64,000 nt of DNA from Neobacillus sp. PS3-34 (GTDB lineage Bacteria; Bacillota; Bacilli; Bacillales; Cytobacillaceae), in NCBI RefSeq assembly GCF_030915465.1, contig NZ_CP133267.1, positions 4,391,001-4,455,000 of the forward strand, given 5' to 3'. A model generated the notes under the pieces. It saw only the letters and a program-made list of their open reading frames with translations, was not told the origin of the DNA and did no database searches. The position numbers and the translations under genes are program-made. Below, piece by piece: positions 1-9,569 of the stretch; position 1 is the stretch's first letter; each line of letters begins with the position of its first letter.

Positions 1-168
1 ATGGGGGGAGAAGGAAAGTATTACTTGATGTGTGAAATGTATTATGACGATATGGCTTCCTTTAAAGCTGCAATGAAAACCGATGAAGCAAAAGCTTCAG
101 GGAAGGATGCAATGAAATTCGCTGGCGATTTAATTACTTTAATGATTGGCGAAGAAGTAAATGAGTAA
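1..168 (+). CDS. EthD-family small protein, C-terminal part (cut by window start)
   Basis: The window opens inside a reading frame that ends with TAA at 166-168; the visible 55 residues resemble the C-terminal half of EthD/dimeric alpha-beta barrel proteins of about 100 residues (tyrosine-rich YYLMCEMYYDDMASFKAAM, then a Lys/Ala-rich helix and a hydrophobic strand). Such proteins are small ring-degradation accessory factors, and several Firmicute aromatic clusters carry one. The stop codon overlaps the start of the next gene (ATGAGTAA), which implies translational coupling and operon membership. The N-terminus lies outside the window, so the family call rests on half a protein. Confidence 0.6.
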   Translation: MGGEGKYYLMCEMYYDDMASFKAAMKTDEAKASGKDAMKFAGDLITLMIGEEVNE

Positions 169-937
169 TTTCGAATATATCGAAACAAGGGTAGAAGGCA
201 ATATTGGATTTATCGAGCTTAACCGCCCCAAAGTGCTTAATGCCTTAAACCGTGGAATGATTTCCGAGATTTTAGCCGCGATGGATAATTTCGATCGGAA
301 TGATGATGTCAGGGCAATGATTTTAAGCGGTAAAGGAAGATGCTTCGCCGCTGGCGCAGACATCGACGAAATGGCGGAAGCAGGTTCTGTGGATATTGAG
401 TTGATGAATCAGTTTACAGACTGGGACCGCATCGCCTGGATCAAGAAACCGATCATAGGCGCTATTCATGGCTTTGCGCTTGGCGGAGCCTTTGAACTTG
501 CACTTTGCTGTGATTTGCTGATTGCTTCCGAGGATGTTGAATTTGGTTTTCCCGAGGTACTTCTGGGAGTGATGCCTGGTGCCGGCGGAACGGTCCGTCT
601 AACCAAATTAGCTGGAAAGACTAAGGCGATGGAATGGCTTTTTACGGGAAGAAGGATTTCAGCCAGCGAGGCGCTGCATTTCGGGATTATTAATAAAGCA
701 GTTTCCAAAGAACTTCTTCTGGAAGAAGCCGTCCGCTTTGCGAATTCGATTGCGGTGCAGCCTCCTCTTTCGATTCGCTTTATTAAAGAATCTGTTTTAA
801 AAGCAATCGATGCCAGCATTTATGAAGGCATGCAATTTGAACGTAAAAACTTCTCTATGCTTTTTTCCTCACAAGATCAAAAAGAGGGAATGAAAGCGTT
901 TATCGAAAAAAGAAAAGCAAATTTCACAGGCAAATAA
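161..937 (+). CDS. paaF: Enoyl-CoA hydratase/isomerase (phenylacetate degradation type)
   Basis: A 258-residue crotonase-fold protein, the normal length for the family. Visible hallmarks are NRPKVLNALN near residue 22, the oxyanion-hole segment RCFAAGADIDEM (about residues 60-71), HGFALGGAFELALCCD (about 103-118) with the second backbone amide donor, and GVMPGAGGTVRL around 137-148. It should hydrate a trans-enoyl-CoA or isomerise a ring-opened CoA ester in the beta-oxidation part of phenylacetate catabolism. It starts inside the stop codon of the EthD-like gene and is followed 13 bp later by a second crotonase. Which Paa step it catalyses (PaaF against PaaG) cannot be fixed from sequence alone because three crotonases share this operon. 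Confidence 0.75.
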   Translation: MSNFEYIETRVEGNIGFIELNRPKVLNALNRGMISEILAAMDNFDRNDDVRAMILSGKGRCFAAGADIDEMAEAGSVDIELMNQFTDWDRIAWIKKPIIGAIHGFALGGAFELALCCDLLIASEDVEFGFPEVLLGVMPGAGGTVRLTKLAGKTKAMEWLFTGRRISASEALHFGIINKAVSKELLLEEAVRFANSIAVQPPLSIRFIKESVLKAIDASIYEGMQFERKNFSMLFSSQDQKEGMKAFIEKRKANFTGK

Positions 938-950
938 GGGGGCTACATAC

Positions 951-1723
951 GTGTTTGAAACAGTTCATTATGAAGTACGCGGCCCGGTTGCCTGGCTGAC
1001 GCTCAATCGGCCGAAAAATTAAATGCTTTTAATGAAAAATTAAATAAAGAGGTACAGCTTGCCGTAAAGGAAGCCTCCAGAAATGATGAAGTAAGGGCTG
1101 TTGTAATTACCGGGGCTGGCCGTGCGTTTTGTTCTGGCCAGGACTTGGAAGGTGTTGACGAAGGCCTGAATCTTGGAGAAGTTTTAAGGAGACGTTATAA
1201 CCCAATGGTCCTTGAGATCGAAAAATGTGAAAAGCCGGTGATTGCGGCCATTAATGGAGTAGCAGCTGGCGCGGGTCTTAGCCTTGCCCTTGCATGTGAC
1301 TTCCGAATTGCCTCTGAGAAAGCGAGTTTAATAGAAGCGTTTATTCATGTCGGTCTTATTCCGGATGCGGGCAATCTATATTACCTTCCACGTCTCATTG
1401 GCCATGCAAAAGCAATGGAGCTAGCTGTATTAGGTGAAAAGATTTCTGCAGCTGAAGCTTATAATCTTGGACTTGTAACTCGGACTGTTTCTGCGGATAC
1501 ATTTTACGAAGAGGTTTCTTCCTTCGCAGAAAGGCTTGCGTCCATGCCTACAAAAGCAATTGGCCTTATTAAACGAAACTTAAAAGCAAGCTGGCACTTA
1601 AGCCTGGAAGAGTTTTTGGAAAAAGACGCCCAGGGACAGAGAATTGCTGGACAGACAGAGGATCACAAGGAAGGCGTAAAGGCATTCCTTGAAAAAAGAA
1701 AAGCTGTTTTTAAAGGCCGCTAA
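951..1723 (+). CDS. paaG: PaaG-like enoyl-CoA hydratase/isomerase; frame broken by one missing base
   Basis: GTG start at 951 behind a GGGGGC ribosome site. The frame stops after NRPKN at about 1020 and resumes one frame over. Restoring one C in the GGCC at 1009-1012 gives the canonical NRPEKLNAFN motif and an uninterrupted 257-residue crotonase. The remainder shows GRAFCSGQDLEGVDEG, where the oxyanion loop carries the aspartate-rich insert common in PaaG (epoxy-phenylacetyl-CoA isomerase to oxepin-CoA), then NGVAAGAGLSLALACD and VGLIPDAGNLYYLPRL. PaaG assignment is by this motif and by position beside another hydratase. The break is most likely a sequence error, since everything downstream is conserved. 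Confidence 0.7.
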
Positions 1724-1770
1724 TATTTCTAAGCTTTTTATATATCAAACCCACTAAGGAGCTGAAGCAA

Positions 1771-3288
1771 ATGACAACTGTTAAAGATAAAAAACTGGAA
1801 CCTTTAGAAACGAAAAGAAATTCCTATCAGTTAATCATAAATGGTGAACGTAAGGACAGCTTTTCAGGAGAAACCTTTACTACCTATAACCCGGCAACAG
1901 GAGAAGCAGTTGCAACTGTATCGAAAGCGAGCAAAGAGGATGCAGAGCATGCCGTAATGGCTGCGAGAAATGCGTTCGATTTTGGAAAATGGCGGCACTT
2001 CCCAATTAATAAGCGTTCTCGTACACTTAATAAAATTGCCGGGATTATGAGGGCCCGATTTAATGAATTAGTAGAGTTAGAGATTTTGGATACTGGGAAA
2101 TCCCTAGCGGCTGCACAGGGACAGGTTATGCAGGCAATCGAAGATTTTGAATTTTACGCTGGTGCGATTGTCGGCCACCGTGGTGCTGTAAACAGTATGC
2201 CAGGAGCTTTTCAAAACATTACCGAAAAGGAACCTGTTGGCGTATGTGCTCAAATCATTCCTTGGAATTATCCGTTAATGATGGCTGCATGGAAAATCGC
2301 ACCTGCGATTGCTGCGGGCTGTTCAGTAGTAGTAAAACCGGCCTCGCTTACACCACTAACTGCCATTGTCCTCGGAGAAATTTGCATCGAAGCGGGGGTT
2401 CCTGAGGGTGTGGTCAATATCATTCCAGGCGCTGGTTCTGAGGTGGGTAACTATTTAGTCGAGCATCCGAAAGTCGACAAAGTAGCCTTCACTGGTTCGA
2501 CTCCGATTGGCAAGGATATTATGGCAAAAGCTTCACAAACACTGAAACGCGTTACATTGGAGCTGGGTGGAAAATCTCCTAATATCGTGTTTGAAGACGC
2601 TGATCTGGATGCTGCTGTTGACGGTTCTCTATTCGGTATTTTCTACAACAGTGGGCAGTCATGTGAAGCACGCTCCCGTTTATATGTCCATGAAAACATA
2701 TATGAGGCATTCATGGAAAAATTCATTGCGAAAACGAAGATGCTGAAGCTTGGCAATCCTTTCGAAAAAGATACACATGTGGGAGCCATTATCGACCGCA
2801 GACAATTGGAAGTTATAGACGGATATGTACAATCTGCCATTGAAGATGGCGCAGTCATTGCAGCAGGCGGAAAAGAAGCGAAGCTTGAAGGATTTGAAAA
2901 CGGATTCTGGTATGAACCTACTATCATAACCAATGTTAATCATGAGATGAAAGCGGTCAGGGAAGAAATTTTCGGTCCAGTGGTTGTCGTGATGAAGTTC
3001 AGTGATGAAAAAGAAGCGGTAAAGCTTGCCAATGACAGCGAGTTCGGACTCGGATCCGCTATCTGGACGAAAGATTACGCTAAGGCAACTCGTGTATCAA
3101 AGCAAATCCAGGCTGGAATTGTAATGGTCAATTGTCCATTCTCCGCATTTCCGGGCACTCCATTTGGCGGTTATAAGCAGTCAGGATTCGGCCGAGAGCT
3201 CTGCGTAGAGACGCTTGACCTTTACACTGAAACAAAAAGCGTCATTTCCTATTATGGAGCAAGGCCTTTGAATCCATTCGGAATTTAG
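1771..3288 (+). CDS. NAD(P)-dependent aldehyde dehydrogenase
   Basis: A 505-residue protein of the aldehyde dehydrogenase superfamily, full length. It has the Rossmann region PWNYPLMMAAWKIAPAIAAG (about 166-185), FTGSTPIGKDIM, the catalytic glutamate in LELGGKSPNIVF (about 264) and the catalytic cysteine in NSGQSCEARSR (about 298). Ribosome site AAGGAG precedes ATG 1771. In a phenylacetate operon it could oxidise phenylacetaldehyde to phenylacetate or serve as the oxepin-CoA semialdehyde dehydrogenase; it lacks the C-terminal MaoC hydratase domain of classical PaaZ, so if it acts on the ring-opened semialdehyde the hydrolase must be a separate protein. Substrate is inferred from context only. 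Confidence 0.85.
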   Translation: MTTVKDKKLEPLETKRNSYQLIINGERKDSFSGETFTTYNPATGEAVATVSKASKEDAEHAVMAARNAFDFGKWRHFPINKRSRTLNKIAGIMRARFNELVELEILDTGKSLAAAQGQVMQAIEDFEFYAGAIVGHRGAVNSMPGAFQNITEKEPVGVCAQIIPWNYPLMMAAWKIAPAIAAGCSVVVKPASLTPLTAIVLGEICIEAGVPEGVVNIIPGAGSEVGNYLVEHPKVDKVAFTGSTPIGKDIMAKASQTLKRVTLELGGKSPNIVFEDADLDAAVDGSLFGIFYNSGQSCEARSRLYVHENIYEAFMEKFIAKTKMLKLGNPFEKDTHVGAIIDRRQLEVIDGYVQSAIEDGAVIAAGGKEAKLEGFENGFWYEPTIITNVNHEMKAVREEIFGPVVVVMKFSDEKEAVKLANDSEFGLGSAIWTKDYAKATRVSKQIQAGIVMVNCPFSAFPGTPFGGYKQSGFGRELCVETLDLYTETKSVISYYGARPLNPFGI

Positions 3289-3314
3289 TTCGCGAAAAAA
3301 GCGGCATATACTTT

Positions 3315-3348
3315 GCGAGCACCGGTTCAAGGTGCTCGCCTTGTTTTT
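3315..3348 (+). terminator. Rho-independent terminator after aldehyde dehydrogenase gene
   Basis: A perfect 9-bp stem GCGAGCACC / GGTGCTCGC with a 7-nt loop at 3315-3339, followed by a T-rich run (CTTGTTTTT). It separates the first paa block from the hydroxyacyl-CoA dehydrogenase gene and could attenuate, not abolish, read-through. Confidence 0.75.
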
Positions 3349-3408
3349 GGGAGATTTCTTCATGAAAACTATATTTTTAACCCAAAGAAAGAGCAGGTGA
3401 GATTCCAA

Positions 3409-4276
3409 ATGCAAAATTTAGTTGTTATCGGGTCCGGTGTGATGGGACGTGGCATTGCATATGTGAGTGCAGTTGGAGGATTTGATGTCACATTAGTAGA
3501 CATCAAGCAGGCTCAGCTTGAGGCGGCTCAATCTGAGATTCTATCTATTTTTGAAAAAGCCATTAAAAATGGAAAAATGACAGCGCCAAAAATGGAAGAT
3601 TCCATAAAGAGGTTATATTATTCTACTAACCTAGAAAAAGCTGCCCAAACTGCAGATTTAATTATAGAGGCGGTACCGGAAGTCATTTCTATTAAAAAGT
3701 CCATTTTTGAAGTGATCGACCAATTTGCACCTGAAAATTGTCTATTTGCCACCAATACTTCAACCATGAGCCCGACAGAGATTGGCTCGTTCACAAACAG
3801 GCCAGATAAAGTGATTGCCATGCATTTCTTTAATCCCGTACACAAGATGAAGCTGGTGGAAATTGTCCGTGGGCTGGAGACGTGTGATGAAACCGCAGAG
3901 GCAATCAGGACTGCAGCCGAAAAAATGGGAAAAGAAACGGTTGTCGTTAATGAATTCCCAGGCTTTGTCACAAGCCGAATCAGTGCTTTAGTTGGAAATG
4001 AAGCTTTTTATATGCTGCAGGAAGGTGTAGGGACCGCCGAAGAAATTGATAAGGCAATCAAGCTCGGACTTAATTATCCGATGGGTCCTTTTGAGCTTGG
4101 TGACCTAGTGGGACTCGACACACGCCTGAACAATTTAAAATATCTTCATGAAAAACTTGGTGAGAAATATCGTCCAGCCACTCCTTGAGCAATATGTAAA
4201 AGCAGGAAGGCTCGGAAGGAAAACAGGCAAGGGTGTTTATGATTACAGTCAAACTCCGCAAAAACAAAAGGTTTAA
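3409..4276 (+). CDS. paaH: 3-hydroxyacyl-CoA dehydrogenase (PaaH/MmgB-like); frame broken near the C-terminus
   Basis: NAD-dependent oxidation of a 3-hydroxyacyl-CoA. ATG 3409 is chosen because a CAGGTGAG ribosome site lies 8 nt upstream; the open frame extends further but without a signal. N-terminal dinucleotide fold VIGSGVMGRGIAYVSAVGG, the active-site His in AMHFFNPVHKMKLVEIV, and NEFPGFVTSRI are all present. At about 4176-4180 the frame shifts by +1 or -2: the expected RPAPLLEQYVKAGRLG reads as RPATP-stop, then LEQYVKAGRLGRKTGKGVYDYS continues in the next frame to TAA at 4274. A loss of two bases in a C run restores the invariant RPAPLL. Corrected length is about 290 residues, as expected. 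Confidence 0.82.
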
Positions 4277-4308
4277 TCATTACCGGTTATATAAAGGGAG
4301 GAATAAAA

Positions 4309-5511
4309 TTGCATGATGTAGTGATTGTTGATGCTGTCCGGACGCCAATTGGCAGGTATAAAGGAACATTGAAAAGTGTACGCCCAGATGATTTAGGCGC
4401 AGTGGTCATTAAAGCGCTAATCGAACGAAACCCTGCAATTGATCCAATAAAAATTGAAGAAGTGGTATTTGGCAACGCCAACCAGGCGGGTGAAGACAAT
4501 CGGAATGTGGCCAGAATGTCAGCTCTTCTTGCCGGCCTGCCTGTAGAAGTAGCAGGTACAACGTTAAACCGTCTGTGCGGTTCAGGGCTTGACGCGGTCA
4601 ATTATGCTGCAAGAGCCATTTTGTCCGGTGAGGGTGAAATTTTCATAGCGGGAGGAACGGAGAGCATGACAAGAGCACCTTTCGTCATGGCCAAACCTCA
4701 ATCAGATTTCCCTCGAGGAAATATGGAAATGTTTGATACAACTATTGGCTGGCGCTTTACAAATCCACTTTTGCATGAAATGTTCGGAACCGATAGTATG
4801 CCTGAAACAGCAGAAACTGTCGCCAAAAAATATGAGATTAGCAGGGAAGCTCAGGATCATTTTGCTCTTACCAGCCAGCACAAGGCAAAGCTGGCAATGG
4901 AATGCGGCCGATTTAATGAAGAACTTGTATCTGTCCCGGTCAAAGGTCGCAAAGGGGAAGTAAATCTGGTAAGCATCGACGAGCATCCAAGACCCGAAAC
5001 AACCTTTGAAACACTATCAAAATTAAGGCCATTGTTCCAAAATGGCAGTGTAACCGCAGGCAATGCATCAGGAGTAAATGATGGTGCATCGGCGTTATTG
5101 CTCATGGAAAATGAAACAGCTAATGCACTTGGCGTTCGTCCATTGGCTAGATATATTACATCAGCTGTAGCAGGACTTGAGCCCTCCATCATGGGAGTTG
5201 GTCCGATATTTGCAGTCCGAAAAGCTCTAAAAAGAGCCAATTTAGCAATAGAAGACATTGGATTAATTGAACTGAATGAAGCCTTTGCTTCTCAATCACT
5301 TGCATGTATAAACGAGCTGGGGATTAATCCTGAAATAGTCAATGTAAACGGCGGTGCCATTGCATTTGGCCATCCCCTTGGGGCAAGTGGGGCGCGCATC
5401 TTAACAACACTTGTGCATGAAATGAAAAAACGCAAGGTGAAATACGGGCTGGCAACCATGTGCGTTGGCGTAGGACAGGGGATTGCGACAATTGTTGAAA
5501 ATATTGACTGA
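4309..5511 (+). CDS. paaJ: Acetyl-CoA acyltransferase (thiolase), probable 3-oxoadipyl-CoA thiolase
   Basis: A complete 400-residue thiolase beginning at TTG 4309 behind a GGGAGG ribosome site. The nucleophilic cysteine sits in LNRLCGSGLDAVN (about residue 90), the catalytic His in NGGAIAFGHPLGASGARI (about 355) and the second Cys in ATMCVGVGQG (about 385). Thiolases with RPDDLGAVVIKAL in the N-terminus are typical PcaF/PaaJ enzymes that release acetyl-CoA and succinyl-CoA from 3-oxoadipyl-CoA, the last step of phenylacetate breakdown. Position between PaaH-like and PaaF-like genes agrees. The reading frame is intact. Confidence 0.87.
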   Translation: MHDVVIVDAVRTPIGRYKGTLKSVRPDDLGAVVIKALIERNPAIDPIKIEEVVFGNANQAGEDNRNVARMSALLAGLPVEVAGTTLNRLCGSGLDAVNYAARAILSGEGEIFIAGGTESMTRAPFVMAKPQSDFPRGNMEMFDTTIGWRFTNPLLHEMFGTDSMPETAETVAKKYEISREAQDHFALTSQHKAKLAMECGRFNEELVSVPVKGRKGEVNLVSIDEHPRPETTFETLSKLRPLFQNGSVTAGNASGVNDGASALLLMENETANALGVRPLARYITSAVAGLEPSIMGVGPIFAVRKALKRANLAIEDIGLIELNEAFASQSLACINELGINPEIVNVNGGAIAFGHPLGASGARILTTLVHEMKKRKVKYGLATMCVGVGQGIATIVENID

Positions 5512-5524
5512 GGTGGGTATCAGG

Positions 5525-6301
5525 ATGAAAAATATCCGATTGGAAAAAAAAGATCAGATTGCCTTTGTTACTATAAACCGTCCGGAGTCATTGAATTGCT
5601 TTAACTATGAAACATTAACGGAGCTAGGCCAGCTTACAGAAAAGATTCATACCGATCCTGAAACAAGGGCAGTTATTTTCACAGGTGAAGGAGAAAAAGC
5701 ATTCAGCGCCGGTGCAGATCTAAAAGAAAGATTAGGTCTCTCTGAATCTGAAGTGCGGCGAAATGTGAAGAAAATCCGGGATGTTTTCAATGCTATAGCT
5801 GAACTGCCTCAGCCGACGATTGCGGCAGTAAATGGATATGCTTTTGGCGGTGGTTTTGAGTTGATGCTCGCTTGTGATTTTAAAATTGCTGCAGAGCATG
5901 CAAAGATGGGAATGACGGAAGTAAGCTGGGGAATCATTCCTGGTGCAGGTGGAACTCAGCGATTAACGAGGCTTATCGGTGAGATGAAGGCAAAGGAACT
6001 CATTTTTACCGCACGAAAAATTAGTGCAAATCAAGCATTTCATTGCGGCATTTTAACAAAGGTTGTTTCAAAACAAAGCTTGATTCCGTCTTGTGTTGCT
6101 CTGGCGGAGGAAATTTTTAAAAATGCCCCTCTTGCCGTATCACAAGCAAAATACGCAATTCAGCATGGAGCAGATACGGATCTTCAAACTGGAATGGCGT
6201 TCGAAGCAAATGCCTATGAAGTAATTATTCCAACTCACGATCGAAGGGAAGCCTTGCTGGCATTCAATGAAAAAAGAAAACCCGTTTTTTTAGGAAAATA
6301 A
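5525..6301 (+). CDS. Enoyl-CoA hydratase (third crotonase of the cluster)
   Basis: Start ATG 5525 chosen for its GAGGTGGG ribosome site (5510-5517), which overlaps the thiolase stop codon; length 258 residues. It shows NRPESLNCFN, the oxyanion loop KAFSAGADLKERLG, NGYAFGGGFELMLACD, and the paired catalytic acid region TEVSWGIIPGAGGTQRL, where the E of TEV and the E of FGGGFE positions are both acidic as in true hydratases. It is the best candidate in the window for a general 2,3-dehydroadipyl-CoA hydratase, or for short-chain beta-oxidation generally. Co-transcription with the thiolase is very likely. Confidence 0.82.
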   Translation: MKNIRLEKKDQIAFVTINRPESLNCFNYETLTELGQLTEKIHTDPETRAVIFTGEGEKAFSAGADLKERLGLSESEVRRNVKKIRDVFNAIAELPQPTIAAVNGYAFGGGFELMLACDFKIAAEHAKMGMTEVSWGIIPGAGGTQRLTRLIGEMKAKELIFTARKISANQAFHCGILTKVVSKQSLIPSCVALAEEIFKNAPLAVSQAKYAIQHGADTDLQTGMAFEANAYEVIIPTHDRREALLAFNEKRKPVFLGK

Positions 6302-6402
6302 ATTTCATTCCTCATGTAAAATATTTTCGCCTCCTTCTCCCAAGTCTAGTAAAATAGAACCAACAGCAAAAGTATTTTACAAGTGGTAAAGGATGAATGT
6401 AC

Positions 6403-7275
6403 ATGAATACTAGATCAATGATATTTACATTATACGGCGATTATATTTCACATTATGGCAATAAAATATGGATTGGAAGCTTGATTCGCCTTCTCGAGGA
6501 ATTTGGACACAACAGCCAGTCTGTAGGTGGCTATTTCCCGTATGAATAAGCAGGGCTGGGTCCAGGCGAGAAGTCCGGCAATAAAAGCTATTATTCTTTA
6601 ACGGACAGGGGTATAAAAAGGATTGAAGAAGCGAGCAAAAGGATATTTAAACTTAAACCAGAGGAATGGGACGGAAAATGGAGAATGCTAATGTATTCCA
6701 TTCCGGAGGAAATTCGCAGTGTGCGTGATGAATTGCGAAAGGAACTAGTTTGGAGCGGCTTTGGGACGATGTCAAACAGCTGCTGGATATCCGCTAACAC
6801 CCTGGAGAAACAGGTATTCGATCTTATTGATAAATACGATATCAATCCATATATTGATTTTTTTATTGCAGAATACAATGGTCCCCATGAAAACAAAAAA
6901 TTGGTTGAAAGATGCTGGAATCTTGAAGAAATAAATCTAAAATACAGGGAATTCATCGCAGAATACAGCCAGAAGTATATCATCGACAAGAATAAAATAA
7001 ATAAAGGACAAATGACGGACGCTGAATGCTTCGTCGAACGGGCAAAGCTTGTACATGAATACCGCAAGTTTTTATTCATAGATCCAGGGCTGCCTGAAGA
7101 ATTACTTCCAGAAAAGTGGTTAGGCAGCCATGCCGCTTCTTTATTCAGCGATTATTACAAAGAATTGGCAGAACCTGCATCCCGATTTTTTGAACAGGTG
7201 TTTCAGGAAGGAAATGAGATAGAGGAGAAGGATATTTCATTCGATGCACTTGATCATCCTTACATTATGGATTGA
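6403..7275 (+). CDS. paaX: PaaX-family transcriptional repressor; two small indels in the winged-helix domain
   Basis: Repressor of phenylacetate operons that is released by phenylacetyl-CoA. ATG 6403 follows an AAAGGATG site and begins MNTRSMIFTLYGDYI, a PaaX signature. About 40 codons later two indels interrupt the DNA-binding domain: two bases missing near 6524-6527 (expected SVRVAISRM) and one A missing near 6570-6572 (expected ARKSGNKSYYSL). They sum to three, so the frame outside is the same and the remaining 200 residues, including GKWRMLMYSIPEE and WLGSHAASLF, are intact. Corrected length is about 291 residues. The damage is probably a sequence error; if real, the operon would be derepressed. 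Confidence 0.82.
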
Positions 7276-7370
7276 TAGACTTATTATAAGAAGTTTCTTT
7301 TCGAGCTGAACTAGAATGCTCGAAATCTTTATATCTATATAACAATTTCGAAACGAGGCGAGGTATTTTC

Positions 7371-8330
7371 GTGAATAATCTGACTCGTACATTAAAAATT
7401 CGCTATCCAATTATCCAGGGCGGGATGGGAAATATCAGCAACAGCATTTTGGCGGCAGCTGTTTCAAATGCTGGAGGACTGGGGACAATTGGGGCAGGCA
7501 CCATGAATCCTGAGGAAATTGAAAAAATTATCCTTGAAACAAAAGAACTTACAAAGAAGCCTTTTGCCGTCAATGTTGCTCTAAGTGTATCACCTTATGT
7601 TAAGGAGATTCTGGGGCTGGCGGTGAAGCACTCGGTTGCGGCAGTGTCGTTGTCAGCAGGCAATCCTGCACCTTTTATTCATAAACTGCATGAACATGGG
7701 ATTAAAGTGATTACTGTTGTTGCTTCTGTTAAACAGGCAATAAAAGCCGAAACGGCAGGTGCAGATGTGCTGGTTGCAGAAGGATATGAAGCAGCAGGAA
7801 TAAATTCACCAAACGAAACGACTACTTTGACGCTTATTCCGCAAATTGCCCGTGCAGTATCCGTACCGGTTGCAGCGGCTGGTGGAATTGCTGACGGTCT
7901 GGGACTTGCTGCAATGCTTGTTCTTGGGGCAAGCGCTGTTCAAATGGGTACCCGTTTTATCGCTACTCAAGAAGCACCTTTCCATGATTCATATAAACAG
8001 AAAATACTTGAGGCGTCTGATACAGATACCATCATTGTCGGCCGTTCTGTCGGCAGGATTCGAAGAGTGATCAATACTCCATATGCCACAAAGCTTTTGG
8101 AGGCAGAGAATCAGGGAATAAGTCTGGAAGCATTTAATGAATTAACGGCAGAAGATAATCATAAAATTGGAGCCCTTCTTGGCGATGGAGAAAATGGATT
8201 TATGAATAGCGGACAAATATCTGGTTATATTCAGGATTTGCCGACTGTTTCAGAATTGCTTCAAAAAATGATGCTGGATGCAGAAATAACCTTACAAAAA
8301 ACAACTGAAATATTCAAAAAGGAACGCTGA
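7371..8330 (+). CDS. Nitronate monooxygenase / FabK-like FMN flavoprotein
   Basis: GTG start at 7371 behind GAGGCGAGG; 319 residues. TIM-barrel flavoprotein with RYPIIQGGMGNISN at the N-terminus, AGGIADGLGLAAMLVLGA and AVQMGTRFIATQEAP (phosphate-binding and FMN-contact segments) at about residues 175-210. The family includes 2-nitropropane dioxygenases and FMN-dependent enoyl reductases; the glycine-rich N-terminal loop and the missing HGG motif make the exact reaction unclear. Neighbouring CoA-ester enzymes suggest a reductase or oxidase acting on unsaturated intermediates, but this is inference. A second paralogue lies at 25501. Confidence 0.75.
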   Translation: MNNLTRTLKIRYPIIQGGMGNISNSILAAAVSNAGGLGTIGAGTMNPEEIEKIILETKELTKKPFAVNVALSVSPYVKEILGLAVKHSVAAVSLSAGNPAPFIHKLHEHGIKVITVVASVKQAIKAETAGADVLVAEGYEAAGINSPNETTTLTLIPQIARAVSVPVAAAGGIADGLGLAAMLVLGASAVQMGTRFIATQEAPFHDSYKQKILEASDTDTIIVGRSVGRIRRVINTPYATKLLEAENQGISLEAFNELTAEDNHKIGALLGDGENGFMNSGQISGYIQDLPTVSELLQKMMLDAEITLQKTTEIFKKER

Positions 8331-8352
8331 TTTGCATCAGCTTTCCTTTTTT
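8317..8352 (+). terminator. Rho-independent terminator overlapping the flavoprotein stop codon
   Basis: Stem AAAGGAAcGCTGA / TCAGCtTTCCTTT with a short loop, then a run of T residues at 8346-8352. The 5' arm lies inside the last codons of the preceding gene. It isolates the ABC importer operon. Confidence 0.7.
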
Positions 8353-8403
8353 TATATCAACAGAATTTAATTTTATAAATATATTAAATTTTTAGAATAT
8401 TAT

Positions 8404-8432
8404 TGACTTTTCATCCAATTGAATGATAGTAT
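8404..8432 (+). promoter_or_regulatory. SigA-type promoter for the ABC importer operon
   Basis: TTGACT (8404-8409) and TAGTAT (8427-8432) are separated by 17 nt, close to the vegetative consensus, about 100 nt ahead of the substrate-binding protein gene and just after a terminator. The intervening leader is AT-rich; I see no riboswitch in it. Confidence 0.55.
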
Positions 8433-8529
8433 AACGATATATTTACGGTGTGTATAGTAAATATCATACGCTAACGAAGACCACTACATAATTGAGTATT
8501 TTATTAGAAGACAAGGGGGATTTTTCTTT

Positions 8530-9531
8530 ATGAAAAAACAGGTTCGCACGTTTTCCATCGTACTTGCGGGGATGCTGCTGCTGGCAGGCTGCAACAGCAG
8601 TAAAGAAACGTCCGGCAACACAGAAAAAGGGGATGCATCAAAGGTATATAAGATCGGCATTACTCAATTTGCTGAGCACCCTTCACTTGATGCTGCAACA
8701 GATGGCTTCAAAAAAGCACTGAAGGACAAAGGTATTAAAGCGAAATTTGACGAACAAAATGCTCAGGCGGATATGAACAATACGCAAACGATCGCAAATA
8801 ACTTTGTCGGCAATAAGGTCGATATGATTTTTGCTAACGCTACTCCGAGCGCGGTAAGTGCATTGAATGCAACAAAAGATATCCCGATTTTGTTTACATC
8901 TGTAACAGACCCTGTCGGTGCTGGCCTCGTAAAAGCATTTGATAAACCAGGAAAGAATATTACTGGAACCACAGATAACCATCCTGAAGCAACAGGAAAG
9001 ACGATTAATTTTATTACAGATGAAATCAAAGCAAAGAAAATCGGTGTTATCTACAATTCTGGCGAACAGAATTCCGAGGTGCAGGTCAAGGCTGTAAAAG
9101 AATTGGCAGAGAAGAAGGGCGCCAAGCTGGTTACAGTGTCGGTTTCAACTTCCGCTGAAGTTAAGCAGGCAGCAGAATCACTTGTTGGCCGAGCAGATGC
9201 GATTTATATTCCAACTGATAATACAGTCGTTTCGGCACTTGAATCGGTTATTTCCGTTGCAAACAGCAAGAAGATCCCATTATTTGTTGGTGAACTGGAC
9301 TCCATGAAACGCGGAGCCGTTGCAGCAAGCGGTTTTAGTTATTATGACCTTGGATATCAAACCGGTTTAATGGCTGCCGATATTTTAAGCGGAAAGAAGA
9401 AGGCTTCAGAAATCCCTGTTGAACTTCCAAAAAGCCTAAAGCTGGTCATTAATAAGAAAGCTGCCGAAGCACAAGGGGTAACCGTCAAGCCTGAGTGGGA
9501 AAAACTAGGGGAATTCTTTGACGGAGAATAG
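8530..9531 (+). CDS. ABC importer substrate-binding lipoprotein (TrpX/ABC_sub_bind type)
   Basis: A 333-residue exported lipoprotein: Lys/Arg N-terminus, hydrophobic core and lipobox LLLAGC with Cys at residue 21. The mature domain (KIGITQFAEHPSLDAATDGF, then ANATPSAVSALNAT, then the VGRADAIYIPTDNTVVSALE segment) is the periplasmic-binding fold of the family that includes TrpX-like proteins, which bind tryptophan or other aromatic amino acids. AAGGGGGA ribosome site precedes ATG 8530. It is followed by a permease and an ATPase. Sitting between phenylacetate and phenylalanine/tyrosine degradation genes, an aromatic substrate is plausible but unproven. Confidence 0.82.
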   Translation: MKKQVRTFSIVLAGMLLLAGCNSSKETSGNTEKGDASKVYKIGITQFAEHPSLDAATDGFKKALKDKGIKAKFDEQNAQADMNNTQTIANNFVGNKVDMIFANATPSAVSALNATKDIPILFTSVTDPVGAGLVKAFDKPGKNITGTTDNHPEATGKTINFITDEIKAKKIGVIYNSGEQNSEVQVKAVKELAEKKGAKLVTVSVSTSAEVKQAAESLVGRADAIYIPTDNTVVSALESVISVANSKKIPLFVGELDSMKRGAVAASGFSYYDLGYQTGLMAADILSGKKKASEIPVELPKSLKLVINKKAAEAQGVTVKPEWEKLGEFFDGE

Positions 9532-9569
9532 ACAGTTGCAGTGTTAATAGAAAAATACTCAATAATTAT

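Noticed and set aside
466..819. Long minus-strand open frames opposite enzyme genes (for example 466-819, 9940-10437, 52107-52646)
   Set aside because: They are shadows of conserved plus-strand genes, rich in Ser/Arg/Pro, without ribosome sites or family motifs.
4186..4188. Additional selenocysteine UGA codons at frame breaks (for example 4186, 13925, 29462, 53896)
   Set aside because: After these TGA codons the conserved protein continues in a different frame, not in the same one, so they are indel artefacts. Only the selD and SelW-like UGAs keep the same frame on both sides.
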